From NCBI GenBank assembly GCA_015680905.1, contig CM027381.1:19073501-19137500 (forward strand): 64,000 nt of DNA. The letters run 5' to 3'. This DNA is from Coptis chinensis. Its lineage: Eukaryota; Streptophyta; Magnoliopsida; Ranunculales; Ranunculaceae. Under the pieces are notes generated by a model. The model was not told the DNA's origin, ran no database searches, and saw only the letters and a list, made by a program, of their open reading frames with translations. The stretch's first letter is position 1. Each line of letters starts with the position of its first letter. Made by a program: the position numbers and the translations under genes. Positions 10,233-23,040 of the stretch are shown here, piece after piece.

Positions 10233-13200
10233 TGTAACACCCTCATTTTATTAAATGTCTAACATTAATTATTTTGCAAAATAATAATAATAATAATATA
10301 ATATTAACTAAGTCTTAAGTTAAGTGAAGTGAATATGTATGTTTGACTTTATGAAAAAAAAGAGAGGAAAAATAGTTTGTTTGGTTTGAAAATGATTTAA
10401 TAGGAAAGTTTTTAAGTTTTAAAAATAAAGTGTAGAGATTTTACTAATAAGGAAACATGGAGAGAATAATTTCGTAATTTATGGGAGAAAATATGGAAAG
10501 TTTCTTAAAGTAAAATATGGCAGAGAATTCTTTAGAATGGGATGGTTTATAAAAAATGGAGGATTTTTAAGAAAACTATTTTTTTTTTTACTTAGAACTA
10601 GACAAGTTAAAACAAAGAAGAACGGAGACATGGATCATGCGTCTTTTAGCTGGCTCAGAATCAATTTTCTTTCATATTCTATCTGCTCTGTTTCGGAGAT
10701 ACGAAAGGTGAGTAGTTATGTTGCTATTTCATCGAATCTATAGTTTTACAGTTTTGTGTATACATACAATTTCAATATCTGTCCAAGGTTTCTGCCCATT
10801 TTTACTGCTCATTCTCCTTGTTATTATTTAGCATCTTGTTGTATTGTTTAACTCTGTTGAACCTATTGTATTGTTAAACTCTGTAATTGAAATTGAACTG
10901 TCGAAGCTTTATGGGCCGTTAATGGCGACGCAAGCCCAACAGAATGAATCGTCCTCTATATGATTTGAACTTGTGTAATGTGTATCTTGTTGTTGTTTGG
11001 GTTGTTGGTTGATTTGGGTGGATACTGTTGAAGCTTTGAAAAGGCAGTAATGGCATCGGACGTGATTATGAGGAGTGAGGATTGTGGGGTTTGTGAGCAT
11101 ACCCAAAGGTTTGGTTTTGATGGGGATCAAAACCTAACCGGTTAGGGGTGTTTGGTGGTTGGCACGCAGGGGTGCTGTGAAGCTCCAAAAATTTTGTTAA
11201 TGGCGGTCGATCGAGATCTATGGTTGGGGGAGTGATTTCAAAAGTTATGAATTTGAGTTTTTTCGTTAATTAAAGTTGTGGGGTTTTTCACCCTAACTAA
11301 TTTCGATTGGTTTTTGTATGGTGGTGTGTGGAGGTTTGTGGTGGCTGGAATCAAGCTGCTGGTGATGGGAAGGAGATGACAGAGAGAGATATCCAGTGCT
11401 CCCGGTCGGTGTTTAAAAGTTATTAGATCTGTTGGTAATTAGTTGGGCTTGGGCCAAAATTTATCTTTTGTTTTTGGGCCGATTTTAAAAATTTTATGTG
11501 GGCTGGTCCATAGTATTTTAAGTGGATCACATAGTATTCTAAGATCTGTTTCAGTTAGATATTTCAAGTTGGGCCAAATCAGTTTATGGGTCGGGTTAAG
11601 GCTTAAGTTATTGAACCGGGTCAGTTTAGCCAAGTCGATTAGGACCATGGTTTGAACTATTTTTTAAATATGGGTTTGGATGAGGACCGGTTTGGTTTAC
11701 CACCGGTCTAGGACTGTTGACTGTTGGGCTTGACCTGTTGACCAGTCAACCCTTTGACTGTTGACCGTTAACTATTGACTGTTTATTGTGTTACATTTTG
11801 ATATATTAAATTTTATGGACTAATCCTATGGTAGAATGTTATGGAAGCTTGTATAAACTTGTTTGTCAGTATCTTATATAGATTTGACATTGATCTTATG
11901 TAACTATTGACACGTGAAGAGAGGGAAATTTTAAGATGCATAGATGCATACATTTGAATAAATTATGTAACGAAAATCCTAGAACCTAGCTACCACAACT
12001 CATGTGATTAACCCCTGTGTAGGGCGTGTGTAATTCAATTGGCCCTTCTGGTGTTTCAGTAAATCTGAATGGCCCTTCTGGTGTAGTCAAATAGTGGCTT
12101 GATTATCTTGTTCACAAAATTAGAACAAGACACGCGATATTTTATGCCGAATAGTGGCAGTACCCACATAATGGCAGTCGTGTGGGGGTTACCTGGTATG
12201 CGATATCGTGCTTAAGGTAACTATGCACGGAGTGGTTCATTATGTGAGGGGAGGTATGTGGATGTACATGTTCGGCGTTAGGGAGTGATTGTGGTAGCCA
12301 GGGAAACTAGGTAAGACATAGAGACGACGTGATTCTAGAGACACTTGAAGAAACTTTAAACAATAATTGTGATGATATATCAAAGTGTACGTTAAATCTA
12401 TAATAAATGATTTATTGTAAGTTATGTTGCATTCATAATGGTTTTGCAAAAGGGTGGGTTGAATTAATTATTTATACAAGTGTGACCCACCCTGTGATTA
12501 CACCAGAGTAAGTATAAAGTAAGTTCTAGTTTTGTTATTTTATTATTAGATGTAGTTGATTTAGTATGGTTTGAAGCTAAGGTGCCTCAGTGGAGGAACT
12601 AAATGCCTTATTATTGTTGAATTGAAACCTAAGGCGCCTCAGTGGAGAAACTACCTGCCTTAATTAGTGTATTTAAGAATATTGTATTAGTTGTTGGAAG
12701 TTAAGGCGCCTCGGTGGAGGAACTAACTGCCTTATGGTTTGTTTATATATATGTATAAGTATATTTTATATTTTAGGGCTACTCATTCCAGCATTGTTTA
12801 TAATGTTGACCCGATTTGCATGTTTGCTTATCAGGTGTATTCATAAAATGAACCCAGTTGAAAAGTCTTTATAGGATTAGTGTTGAAGAAGGTTGGTTGC
12901 TGCTTGTGGTTTGCGTTAGCGTCTCATTACAGGATATGTTTTGTTTTCCCTTGAGGTGCAATAGATTTTCAGTTGAGACAAAGTTTTTTGTATTTTCAGT
13001 TGTAATTATAATTAAAGAGTTGTTGAAAGGAAATTTGTAATGTAATCATATTTGTGAATTTTTGGTAATGAAGAGGACTTTGGTTTATTTAAAAATTTTG
13101 TTGGTTTCAAATTATTAGAATAGTTAAACAGGTTATGAGTTTTTGGAAGTTAATAATGCAGCACATCTTGAAAATTGAAGAGTCAGGAACAAATATTATT

Positions 13201-13233
13201 TTTTCCGATTTTGTCAAAATTCGGGGTGTGACA
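10233..13233. mobile_element. Solo LTR of a long-LTR Ty3/gypsy element (Tekay/Del-like)
   Basis: A 3001-bp unit that begins TGTAACACCCTCATTTTATT and ends TTCGGGGTGTGACA, flanked by a perfect 5-bp TSD AAATA (10228-10232 and 13234-13238). Long LTRs with TGTAACACCC/GGGGTGTGACA ends are typical of plant Tekay/Del-type chromoviruses; the lineage is inferred from length and ends only. No internal region or second LTR is present, so it is a solo LTR left by recombination. It contains two copies of GGCCCTTCTGGTGT (near 12040 and 12072) and three copies of a GGCGCCTCAGTGGAG-like word (about 12580-12720). The first 270 bp match the sequence starting at 62130. Confidence 0.9.
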
Positions 13234-13689
13234 AAATATCCCAAAAGACGTGTTCTAGAGCCAAAATGAGACAAAAGGAGCCTAAAAGGGACCTCATGGA
13301 ACAACTGAGAAAAAGTGCCAAAAAGTTAATAGTCAAGGTCAAAGTCAACTCAAGGGCCCAAAAACTCAAAGCTCAGGAAATACTCCAAGGCTTCAAAGAC
13401 CAATGGCTCAACCCTTTCCAAGGCAATGGCTAAGCACCTAAAGCTTCAAAAGACCAAAGTCTCAAACTTCTAAAGACATGGGCTTAGGCCCAAAAGCTTG
13501 GCTCTATCCACTCAACTCTAGAAGGCACAAGAAGGTTTTAGATTAGGTTGCTTAATGAATAAACAAAAGAGGATCGGTAAACTTGTACATCTCTACACAT
13601 ATATAAGTGTAGATATTTCCCACTAAGCCTTATGCCCTAGGAGTAGTGTAAATTAATTAGAAGTATGAAAAAATAGATAAATGTTTTTA

Positions 13690-13889
13690 GGGTTAGTTAG
13701 ACTTACCACCTTTTTCAAAAAATATTAGTGATACCCCCCTATTTGAGTGATCCAACGGTCGATTTCTTCAAAAAAAAAAAAAAAAAAATTCATCTCAGAA
13801 TGGATTGGATCTTGCATTGGTATCACTAATATTTTGAGGGGGGGTAACACTAATTGCAACTAGTCATGGGGGGTAAGTCTAACTAACCC
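13690..13889. mobile_element. Mutator-like MITE, 200 bp
   Basis: Terminal inverted repeats GGGTTAGTTAGACTTACC (13690-13707) and its exact complement (13872-13889). It is flanked by a perfect 9-bp duplication ATGTTTTTA (13681-13689 and 13890-13898). A 9-bp TSD points to the Mutator superfamily. No coding capacity; the centre has an A-run of about 20 bases. It sits in the 3' LTR of A, so it is younger than A. Confidence 0.9.
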
Positions 13890-14329
13890 ATGTTTTTATT
13901 TAGTTTTTATTATTGGTTTCCATTTTCATTGTTTTCAATCCTCAAGCTTTATTGAATCAAGTTAATTTTCTTCCATTCAAAGTGTTTAAACTTGTCTTTC
14001 AACAAACTAGTTCTTCAAAACATCTTCTTATTCATTCATTCAACACCCAAAAGTTAGTTATACCCATTTGAATCAATCAAATGAGTATAACTTGCTAACT
14101 AAGCTATCTTTACATATCAATATGTACATGTTTTACACTTAACCAACTCAAGTATTCATGTTTTAATCCTTAAAAATGTTAATAACTAGTTGTTGTCTAC
14201 ATCTTCATACACTGAAAGCTTACTAATAGGAAATGAAAAGTTAAGAAAATGTTTAGTTTTTCTCTATCATACTTCTTCTCTTCAAAGATCTAATATGAAA
14301 AACTTCAAAACCCACTTACTCATACTTCA

Positions 14330-16902
14330 CTTATCTATAAAATAGGCTGATCAATAATGCAAACAATCTGAAAGGACATGAACTTCATTAAGAAGTATTC
14401 AAACACTTTAGTCTAGAAATTCGCTGAACAAAATCAAAGACGACATTAGGGAATATAATAAATACACTCTAGTGTTATGGTCATTTGTTATTCACATTAC
14501 AACGGTGCCCATGTTTTCTTCTCCACATCCGTGAAGACAATGCAAATACACAGACACATTTCACCAAAGCTTTTCTTATATTCTTAAGCTAGCATTAGCT
14601 AATAACCAGCAATACAATTTCGGTTTAAATCAGCCGGCCAACAACAAATAACTTAAATTTAAATTCCACCCACATATACTGGAATGTGAAAACAACACAA
14701 TACCCTCACCCAAAAAGGTCACCACCTTAATCAAACTTTAAGAGTCGTTGTAATGAAAATAATGCATAATATAATGAAATTATGTATTTCACATGAATAA
14801 AGGTTATTTTTATTAATAGATATAAAAGGAGAAGCCCTTACTTAAATCATGAAGAGATACATTGCTAACGTTTTCTCCAGTTTCAATCAAAAAGGCTTTT
14901 CTTGCAATGAGCAACTTGAGGTATCAGTTCAAAAAATCTCACACCATCAGAGGCATATTTTAGACAAATAAATTTATTTATGAGAAACATAAACTATCCA
15001 CATGAACAATTGTTGAAGACTAATAAAGCAAACACTTAAGTTCAAGGTAGAAAAAAATAAGTGCTCTCTGAATATTTCTTCTACAGCTGTGGCAAAAAAG
15101 AAAATGAAAAAGAAACTCAGAGGACTAACATCTTGTATGCATATATGAACAAATTAATTTTCTCCATCGACAAATCTAGGTATGCAAGCATCCAGTGAGT
15201 CTTATGTCCTAGTAAAACCTATTGAGCATGGACGAACCATAGTATACAAAATATCCGAGCTCTGTTAAGAAATAAGGATGCTTGAATTTCTAAGATAATG
15301 AAAAAAGTGAAGCTAGATACAAATGGTATCGAGATTAAAGCATGCCTATGGCTTTGTCAGTTTGAGAGAAGAGGCACCACAATTGAACAACTTGCATTTA
15401 AGTGAATTTCAGTCGTTTTACGCTTGCATTAGTGATCTCCTGGATATATACACGAAGATAACATATAGATAATAACATACCATCACGAAGAATACATCCT
15501 TGGCACATTTTCGCTTCACCATTAATTTAGGCTATTAGCTATTGGAAAAGCTAATTTAACACAATATAAGGTGACAAAAATACAGCTCCAAAAATCAATT
15601 TATAACATTTTGAGCATTTCGAGTATTTACTAAGAACAATGTGAAGTATACTTTGACCATCAAATAGCGAATACAAATTTCTTTATAGGCTAAAATGATG
15701 GAACATCCCTTTCATATTTTTTTATAAAAAATATATCATATAACTTTACAAAATCCTAACAAATCACAGTCTCACAATTTTTTTTCTTTAAGTAATGCTT
15801 GATATATTAAGTGCACCTTTATAAGAAAATGAAATATATGTGACCTTCCTCAATAAAACTTTATTAAGAAAACCAAATATATTTATTTGATCGAGAGAGC
15901 AAACCGAAACAACTGAATAGTGGATTTTGTTTTGGACGGCAATGAAGAAGACAAAGTAATCTAACCTCTTCTAATGTCGAAGCAATCCTTTGAAAGCGCA
16001 AGAGGATTCTTTAGAGATGTTGAGGAATGATTGGAGAAGAACAAACAGATCATAAAAAGTTAATCTTGGAAAAATTAATATATAATTATTCAAGGTGTTA
16101 CTAACCTACACAAGAAGGCGTCTCCGAGCCATTATTATTCTTCCCCTTCAAATAACTTAACACATACACAATCTCTCTTATCTCTCTATGTGTTTATCTA
16201 CAAGCTATAATAGTAAGTAATGGAGAGTAAATGATGTTTATTAAATTCTCTGTCTATGCTCCAGTAACATCAATATAATAAAAGAAAATTACATAAAACA
16301 AAGGTAAAGAAATAAAATCAAGAGTAAAAAGCGAGAACAGAGCTATACTTGGTTTTGAAATTGAAATTCATAGAGATGTCCACGTCTAACTTTGTCGGAA
16401 GAATGGGAAAGATGTGCACCGTTCAGTTCAATGGTAGGTGCTAGATGTGAGAAAAAAAAACTAAGAAGGAAGAAGGGAGAGATTGAGATGAAGTTATTGG
16501 AAGAGAAAAGGATAATATTTAAGAAGAATGATAGAAAATGGGGTTTAGGAAGAGAAAGAGATTTTTAATCTGCCACTAATTAATGTTGGTATGTATTTAT
16601 AGTGCGTCCAATTCAAATGATGTGTGGATTTGGTTTTGTTATTCACCAACACATGAAATGACCAATTACTCCTGTTCAAAGTGCCTACACAATACTTTAA
16701 TTTAAGGACAATATGGGTACAAGACAATTCACAAAAGCAAAAAAGACCAAGTAATCCTTCTAAATAGTATTTGGGTGTTGTTATTTAATTAGTCATTTAG
16801 GGGTATTATGGTAAGAAAAATACCCCGATGAATTTAAGAGCCTAGGTTAATTATAATAGAAGCTAATAATAGAGATAATCATTAAGTGCTATTGAAAAGA
16901 TA
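14330..16902. other. Gene-free interval, no recognised element
   Basis: AT-rich sequence to the right of element A. I found no convincing ORF, repeat family or RNA gene on either strand. CTCTCTTATCTCTCTATGTG near 16171 and a purine-rich AAGAAGGAAGAAGGGAGAG near 16466 are the only marked composition features. The last part probably contains the 3' end of the Harbinger element; TATTTGGGTGTTGTTATT at about 16769 is a weak candidate terminus. This may be the oldest local sequence, but that is not proven. Confidence 0.4.
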
Positions 16903-17434
16903 TTAATTTCTTCTCATTCGCATCAACTCATTTGCTATTTGGTTATGAAAAGTGACCATGTAAACTTTGTCTGCTTGTGTAAATAAAGCTGGAGCGGCTT
17001 GTGCATCACCAGCTTCATCAAATTCGCCAGCTTCTCCTAGAGGAGCCATTTCTTCTCCATGTTGCATTACTACGTCATTGTTGACGCTTACCCTTTTATT
17101 CTCATATTTCTTGAACAACTCATCATTTAGTGTAACTCGACGGAGGGAATTGTGTAAAGCCATACATGCTATTCCAATATTCCTTTGAGTTGGAAAGCTA
17201 TAAGGAGGCATACTTTTCAATATCAGAAAGCAAGCCTTTAAAACACCAAATGCCCTTTCAATTACATTTCGTAACTTTGCATGACAAAGGTTGTACCTTT
17301 CCTCCTTTGTCCTCCACGTGCAAAATCAACTAACCAATATCGAGTGTTACGAAATGGAGTCATGAAATACCAAGTGTGTGTAGGCTGCGTCACACAAATA
17401 ACAATACATATTTATAACAATTTCAAAAGAAAAG

Positions 17435-17504
<70 letters not shown>

Positions 17505-17675
17505 TAGCTTCTAATATACACAACAAATATACAACTAAATTAAAGAAAAATGAATTACCTCGTGGAGGAATTGGAAACTTCATATTTGGATCGCGCACAA
17601 CCTCACTCAAAAGCCTTGAGTCATGGGCCACTCCTTCCCATCTGGCGACAACATAGATGAACTTCATGTCGAAAT
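16903..17675 (-). pseudogene. Harbinger transposase, C-terminal half
   Basis: Reading right to left it continues the fragment at 47696: FDMKFIYVVARWEG, AHDSRLL and FPIPPRG, then an AT-rich gap, then CDAAYTH, TPFRNTRYWLVDFARGG, HAKLRNVIERAFGVLKACF, and FPTQRNIGIACMALHNSLRR. This is the DDE_Tnp_4 (Harbinger/PIF, HARBI1-like) order: the AHDSR block, the DAAY block that carries the second catalytic Asp in the family, and the AKLRNVIERAFG block around the catalytic Glu. The gap (about 17390-17557) starts with GTAATT after PPRG and looks like an intron expanded by an AT microsatellite. At least one frame change follows. The stop is at 16903. Confidence 0.9.
17437..17502. repeat. (AT)n microsatellite inside the Harbinger gene
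   Basis: An almost pure AT run with one AA interruption near 17468. It lies in the probable intron of the transposase gene and produces false YIYIYI reading frames on both strands. Confidence 0.97.
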
Positions 17676-18478
17676 TGTTGGGTCATGGGACGTTACATAG
17701 AACGCAGCGGATTAAAAAATAAACAGCCTATGTAAACAACCCCAAAGCTAAAACATATCTTTTTACACATATAGTGTATGCTTTGAACATGTATGTAATA
17801 GAATATAGAATCATCAGTAAGAAAACTTACTTTTGAAGCGTGCTTTATCAAATAATCTCCTTGCTAAGCCTTTTGATTAATCCATCCAAAGATCCTTGAC
17901 AATGTTTCTCCAAGCCAACAATATCTTCTAGTAAGCAAGAACTCAAGAGTATCTCGCTCTAATACATTCTGCCTTTCACTTCGCCGAATTGTTTCCCTAT
18001 TTGTAGAATTGTCGTACAAGATAAAAAAAACCCCACATTTATCTTCCCATTTGTTTCTCATCCACTACCCATGTAGGTGCATGGATAAGTTATATAACCT
18101 CCCACTTCTATCTAGAGAAAATAAGAACAAAACTTCTATCTTTTGTTTCCCACGTGACGGATACAAAATAATAGGGATAGATAGTGTGGGTACATACTCT
18201 TGATACTAAATAACATCATATGCCATTTTATTCGGTGAGCCACAACCTATAATGAAAGGATAACATCATATGCCATCTATAAGATTGTATAAGAGAATAT
18301 ACTATAATTGTAGCTAGTGGAGCACATCATCAGATTACTTAGGGATACTTAATTACGGGCTAATCTTAGGCTAACCAATTGATCAATTAATCAATAAGCT
18401 TAGAGCTACGAGTGATGTGAGATAGCCATATCGCAACATAATTCCCAAATTAAGTATTACCTATAGCATAGGCCCTTC

Positions 18479-19452
18479 TGATCAGTCCCCAAATGTGCAT
18501 TTTATTACCTTTACAATACTTCAAATATGCTATTCTTATTCTTAATGAACAAACAACATATAGCTTTCGCTACCATTTGTAGGATACATGCCATTTAGGA
18601 TGTATATTCCTAAAACGTGCATTTTAGCGCAAAAGAGATTGCTATTGACGCTGCTTGGGAATATTCCAGTTTAGGAGCAAAAATCCAAGGAAAAGTCAAC
18701 GGTCTAAGTCAAACTTTGAAGGACTCAAAGCCAAAACCTGAAGATTCAAAGACTTAAAGCCAAATCAAGAATTCAATTAGATGGGCTTAAGTCAGAAGCC
18801 CACAAAGCTTAATCTTATCCTCAAGAAGGGGCAAATATGTAATTGATGTCCTATATAAATCAAAGAGATGTAGAGAATTAGTTATCCAATGTTTTAGGGT
18901 CCAAACCATTTGGTTTGTTAGGAGTAGTGTAACCTAAATTTACATTTAAGTCATTTAATTAAAAGTCTTTTTATTTTCTTTTATTTGCTTTATTTCAATT
19001 TCCATTGTTGTCTTTAAGTTCTTATTTCAAGTTCAATCAAGTTTTCATTCTCTACAAGTTCTTTTCATCAAAGTTCTTTTTATCAAGTTTTTATTCTCTA
19101 CAAAGTATTCTAAGTTATTCAACCTTGTTTTCATTGTTAGTTCATTTCCTTCACAACCCACATCCAAGTTGTGTTCATTTGACAAGTTCAAATGGAACAA
19201 CTTGGTGATTTAGATACCTTTTCAAAAACCAATTTCATTTCATGTTTTAATCTAAACAAACAAGTTACAAAACAAGTTTTAATCCTTCTACATTTTTACA
19301 AACAAGAGTTTTACATTTAGTAATCACTTAGAACAAGTTAAAGAAAGAGTAGAAAGGTTTAGAGAGAGATTTTTCAAACCATCAAACCATTCCTACAAAC
19401 AAAGGATTTAAGATGAACAACAAAATCCAATCCCACTATTCTAACAACTTCA
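18479..19452 (+). repeat. 5' LTR of element B
   Basis: 974 bp, TGATCAGTCCCCAAATGTGC to TCTAACAACTTCA. It aligns along its whole length with 45643-46745. A CCTATATAAATCAAAG near 18851 is a good TATA box, about 30 bp upstream of the likely transcript start; the 3' LTR has CCTATATAAACC at the same place. Confidence 0.9.
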
Positions 19453-19454
19453 AA

Positions 19455-19472
19455 TGGTGCCACCGTCATGGA
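19455..19472 (+). promoter_or_regulatory. Primer binding site of element B
   Basis: TGGTGCCACCGTCATGGA starts two bases after the LTR end. The TGG start and spacing are those of a tRNA primer site for minus-strand synthesis. The tRNA cannot be named with confidence; the sequence has probably drifted. Confidence 0.6.
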
Positions 19473-21140
19473 TCCAAATGGAAAGAGGAATATGGACAAA
19501 AAAATCACTCTTTGAACTCTTCTTCTCAATCTTATTTTAAAATTTTTCAAATTTTTTTTCCTTTATTTCGTTACTGATGTTTCTTTTTTATGTATTTCCA
19601 GTACACTTCTGAGCAAACGGATTCGAGAGGATTCACCGGAGATTGCTGGAGAAAAATGAGCGCAAACGGAGCAAATTAACCCGTGCTTCACCTGTCACCC
19701 ACGCGCCTGCGTGAGACATGCTTCCGCACCTATTAGACACGCTCCCGCGTAAGACACTCGCCCGCACTTCATTCACCCGTGCCCGCACCTCGTTAACCCG
19801 CGTCGCACCTTGATTTTCTCCAGTAAAGATTATGTTCGATCAGAATCTTCATATGTAAGGGATCTATAATTTCCCCTAGTTATTTTAATTTAACTGTTAG
19901 TAGATAAAAAGTAGATAGATTTGTAAAGTTTGAGTAAAAAAAAAAAAAAAAAACAGAAAAAAATTAGTTTATTTTCACTATTTGATAAATGTTAGATTTT
20001 TAGGATAATATCATATTTTAACATTATCTTTATTATGTTTTTTATTTTTTATTTTTTTAGTCTAAAAATAATAATAAAATAAAAATTAGGGTAAATACAA
20101 AATAGTTTAAGTTTGAAAGGTTAGTCTTTTGGTTTAAGTTTACTTACCAAGAGTTGGGGATTCAACTAACTTGGACCGGTTGGATTTGCGAGGCGAGTAG
20201 TGTAATATCACGCTCGCACATCTCAACCCAACTTGGGGGTTGGAGTTCCAATCTTTGACGAACACTTTCCAAGATTTTACATATTTTGTTTAAGTAATAA
20301 TTAGTGAATAATTAATTAGCTAAATGTAGTTATTTTTCGTGTTTACCGCTTGCATAGTTTTAAGCCCACGAAGGCAACTTTGTTTTAGGCCCACGAAGGC
20401 AACCAATTGTATCTTATTGGCTTTGCCATATTTCAACCCGACTTGTGGGTCTTAGATAGATTAAACTTGTAACCATAAGGAAAAGCTCGAATGGTGGGTT
20501 GACACGCAAGACACCAAACACTTCTTCAACCCCACCACGTTGCCTTCACCCCAAGGGTCGTGTACGCACACTTGGGGTGGTACTTTCTAAACCTCCTCAC
20601 TATAAAGTGTAAGAGGATACTTGTATATTACTAAGCATGCGTGCATGATTGTGTGATTTACGTTTCAGTCTCGTCTTTACATTAACGCTAAGGCTAAACC
20701 CAAGCCCTAAAGAACAAAAAGTGGGATTAAGCCCCACTTTAGAATGGACGTTGTGTGAACTGTTTGTTACATAGACTTAACTAAAAAGATAAAATCAATC
20801 AAGAAGAGCCAATCTAGTCACGTCCATCTAGACAAATATTTAGCACAAACAGAGAGAGTAGTGAGCTACCAGATTCCCATAGACTAACCACCTTACTCAC
20901 TCCCCTCCCTCAGAAATACCGTGAGTGAGATTCCTGGTGGCACACCATCTGGTGAAGTAACGGTGTTCTCCCTCGACGTATGTAGTTCCCAAAACCCAGT
21001 TTTGTGCCAACTATTCGATTCGAACAGGGCATAGTTTCTAATCTATATACATTGCATGCAAACTTTTCAAAAACTTCAAGGTCACAAATGAATTTCTACA
21101 GATTGTGCATCATTCTTTTTTGAGCATACATGGCTTAATA
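19473..21140 (+). other. Leader of element B with GC-rich tract
   Basis: No ORF. 19670-19815 is GC-rich against an AT-rich background, with repeated CCCGCAC and CACGC words like the GC-rich tracts of E1 and E2. 20100-20600 holds paired direct repeats (GCCCACGAAGGCAAC twice near 20365 and 20391, and several ACTTGGGGGT/CTTGGGGTGG words). It is probably an untranslated leader upstream of the gag remnant. Confidence 0.5.
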
Positions 21141-22623
21141 ATATGCATTGCAACCATCATGGAATTACAATGCAAACCCAGAACCATGTTCTTTCTGTGG
21201 TAGTTCGTATCATTGGGCATCTTAATGCACATCATATACCGAGTTCGAGCCTCCTATGGAATATTCTTACGATTATGAACCTCAATTTTCAAATTTTCCT
21301 AGTACCCAATACAACCCAGAGTTTTCTAATCATGCAAACAATTCATGGAGTTCCATCAAAGATAGTCAACCACCATTCATGTATCTATATGGTCAGTCAG
21401 AGTGTGGTTTCACGCAAAGCCCATTAACATTCACATGACCATTCATGTCAAATTCATTTCCAACTTCACCATCTATCACAAATTAACTTTATCAGGCAAT
21501 GGTCGAGCAAACAATTCAAATACAATAAATAGCAAAGACCTTCTGTTCTCTCCAATCTATTTCAATCAATACCACGTCTGAGACTAATGTTCTTCCCACC
21601 AGTTCAAAAACCAACCAACAAGAGGAATAAGGTGTTGCTATAACAAAACCAATTGCTAAAGCTCATCCTGATATTTATGACCAATTAAAACCACACCACC
21701 ATCCACTTGACTATCGTGCGAATTCCAGTTCTTATGGTGATTACATGCCTAAAGTTACAGTTTCTCCTATTTGTCTTAGTACACCCATGGATGAGAACAC
21801 TCTGGCAGAAGAAACTCTAGAACATGTGTTGGAAAGTAGCTCAACAAACTTAGACGATGACATTGAGAAAATTTATAAAGTTCTAGATAAAGAGGATAAA
21901 GAAAATAAAGTGCCTGGAGAAGAAGATATAAATTATATAGTGGAAAATAGATCTAATTTTAGTTTGGTCGTTAAAGACTTATCGATGGAATATATTTGTG
22001 ACATCCTTAATATTGCCGATATGAACCACAAATTTGTGGAAATGCCAAAGCTAGATGAAGAGTTCTCTGAGTCCTCGAGATCATATGAAGAACCACCACC
22101 CAACCATCATTCCCCTGAGTTAACACCTCTCGAAAGCCAACCTCCATTCATCATAAATCCACAAATTTCTGAAGACTACACCACTAAACCATTTCAAAGA
22201 AACCTCAAGCTCGCACTTAAGCCAATTGCCTTTGAAATCCTTTATAATTTTCTAAACCTTCCCAGTAAAGAGACTTTGCCCAACATACAAACTCCCGAGA
22301 CTATCATTCCAGTTGAGAAGAGCCCTGCATTGATTGAAGTGCCAGAAAAAGAGCATACGATGATCCCTTTATCCAAGTGGTTGAAAAACCCAGTTTGCAA
22401 TATGTTGCATCATCTAAGCCTCATAAAGAACAACTACTACCACACTCACACTCTCTTGGATAATTCAAATATGATGGGTTACTACATAAATTACATGATG
22501 TGTTACATAAGCTTTCTTTTATCATTCTGCATTGTACACTCCAAATGCATCATTTCATTCTGTTTGGGGGTATATGCTCTACTATGTTTTTCTATAAATA
22601 TCCCCAACTGTTTAGACTATTAG
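21141..22623 (+). pseudogene. Gag-like remnant of element B
   Basis: A zinc-knuckle remnant NPEPCSFCGSSYHWAS*C (about 21175-21222) keeps the C-X2-C-X4-H-X4-C spacing but has a stop before the last Cys. After frame changes the region reads EYSYDYEPQFSNFPSTQYNP, a polar, aromatic-rich linker common after gag zinc knuckles. 21745-22623 is a 292-codon open frame, rich in Glu, Asp and Pro up to about residue 215 and hydrophobic at the end; I do not recognise its family. It lies where E2 has its post-gag segment. No protease or polymerase follows, so the open frame may be a trailing gag extension. Confidence 0.55.
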
Positions 22624-23040
22624 TATATAGTTAACAACATATCATCTATCTCATATGTATAGTCTTGGGGAATCTGACTAAAATGACCCCCCATATATAG
22701 TCTTGAATATCTAACTATAAAAAATTCATATTATGTTTTCTCGATGCATTCCATGAGAGTGCATCATTAAGGTAACCAAACCACTCCACTTGGAGTGTGT
22801 GGTTGTAAATGCCAGAGCCTTAAGTCCACGTATACCTTGCATATTCATTGTTAGCACTTTTACTCGTAGTTTGAGTAGTGTACCCCTATGGAGCAAGTAT
22901 GCATTTTCTTTTTCTTTCTTTTACACTTCTTTTTAGAATAGATTTTCTATTCATGTCATTTACAATTCCTGTCTTTAATTTCATTTCCCTATTTTCTGTT
23001 TTTACATAAGCATTTTTCTTTCAATCTCACCTTCGACGCT
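22624..23040 (+). other. Noncoding part of element B before the LINE
   Basis: Contains TCTTGGGGAATCTGACTAAA (near 22662), GGAGTGTGTGGTTGTAAATG and CCTTAAGTCCACGT (about 22790-22830), all shared with E1 553-900. 22505-22640 matches C reversed (about 61990-62129). The LINE junction lies near 23040, judged from where the match to C resumes at 43110-43250. Confidence 0.6.

Larger units (their letters stand above)
7757..14329 (+). mobile_element. Element A (Athila/Tat-like, TGATCA family), 3' part
   Basis: The internal 3' region (7757-10098) and the 3' LTR (10099-14329) of a second gypsy-type family. The internal part matches B (about 43430-45642) and, reversed, C (57040-61600) almost block for block: AAGATCATCTGTTATGGTTTG, CCCAGAGTAACCAAAATGATA, ACCCTCTATATGGTTAG, a CA run, then TCCAAACTTGTTTGGGGGTGG. 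E1 is inserted at 7756/7757, so the 5' half of A must lie left of the window. No ORF remains in the visible internal part. The right flank after the LTR is CTTAT; the matching left copy cannot be seen. Confidence 0.8.
10099..14329 (+). repeat. 3' LTR of element A, split by two later insertions
   Basis: It starts TGATCAGACCTCAAATATGCAT and ends CTCATACTTCA. It is interrupted by a solo LTR (10233-13233) and a MITE (13690-13889). Removing both with one copy of each TSD leaves about 1015 bp, close to the two LTRs of B (974 and 1103 bp). Shared words include AAGTCAA stretches, TAGGAGTAGTGTAA (about 13638) and CATGTTTTAATCCTT (about 14158). Confidence 0.8.

Noticed and set aside
14330-16902. Possible host gene remnant
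   Set aside because: I looked on both strands for coding stretches or splice-like structure and found nothing I could support.
17281-17667. ORFs with YIYIYI repeats on both strands
   Set aside because: Translation of an AT microsatellite; only the flanking Harbinger residues are real.
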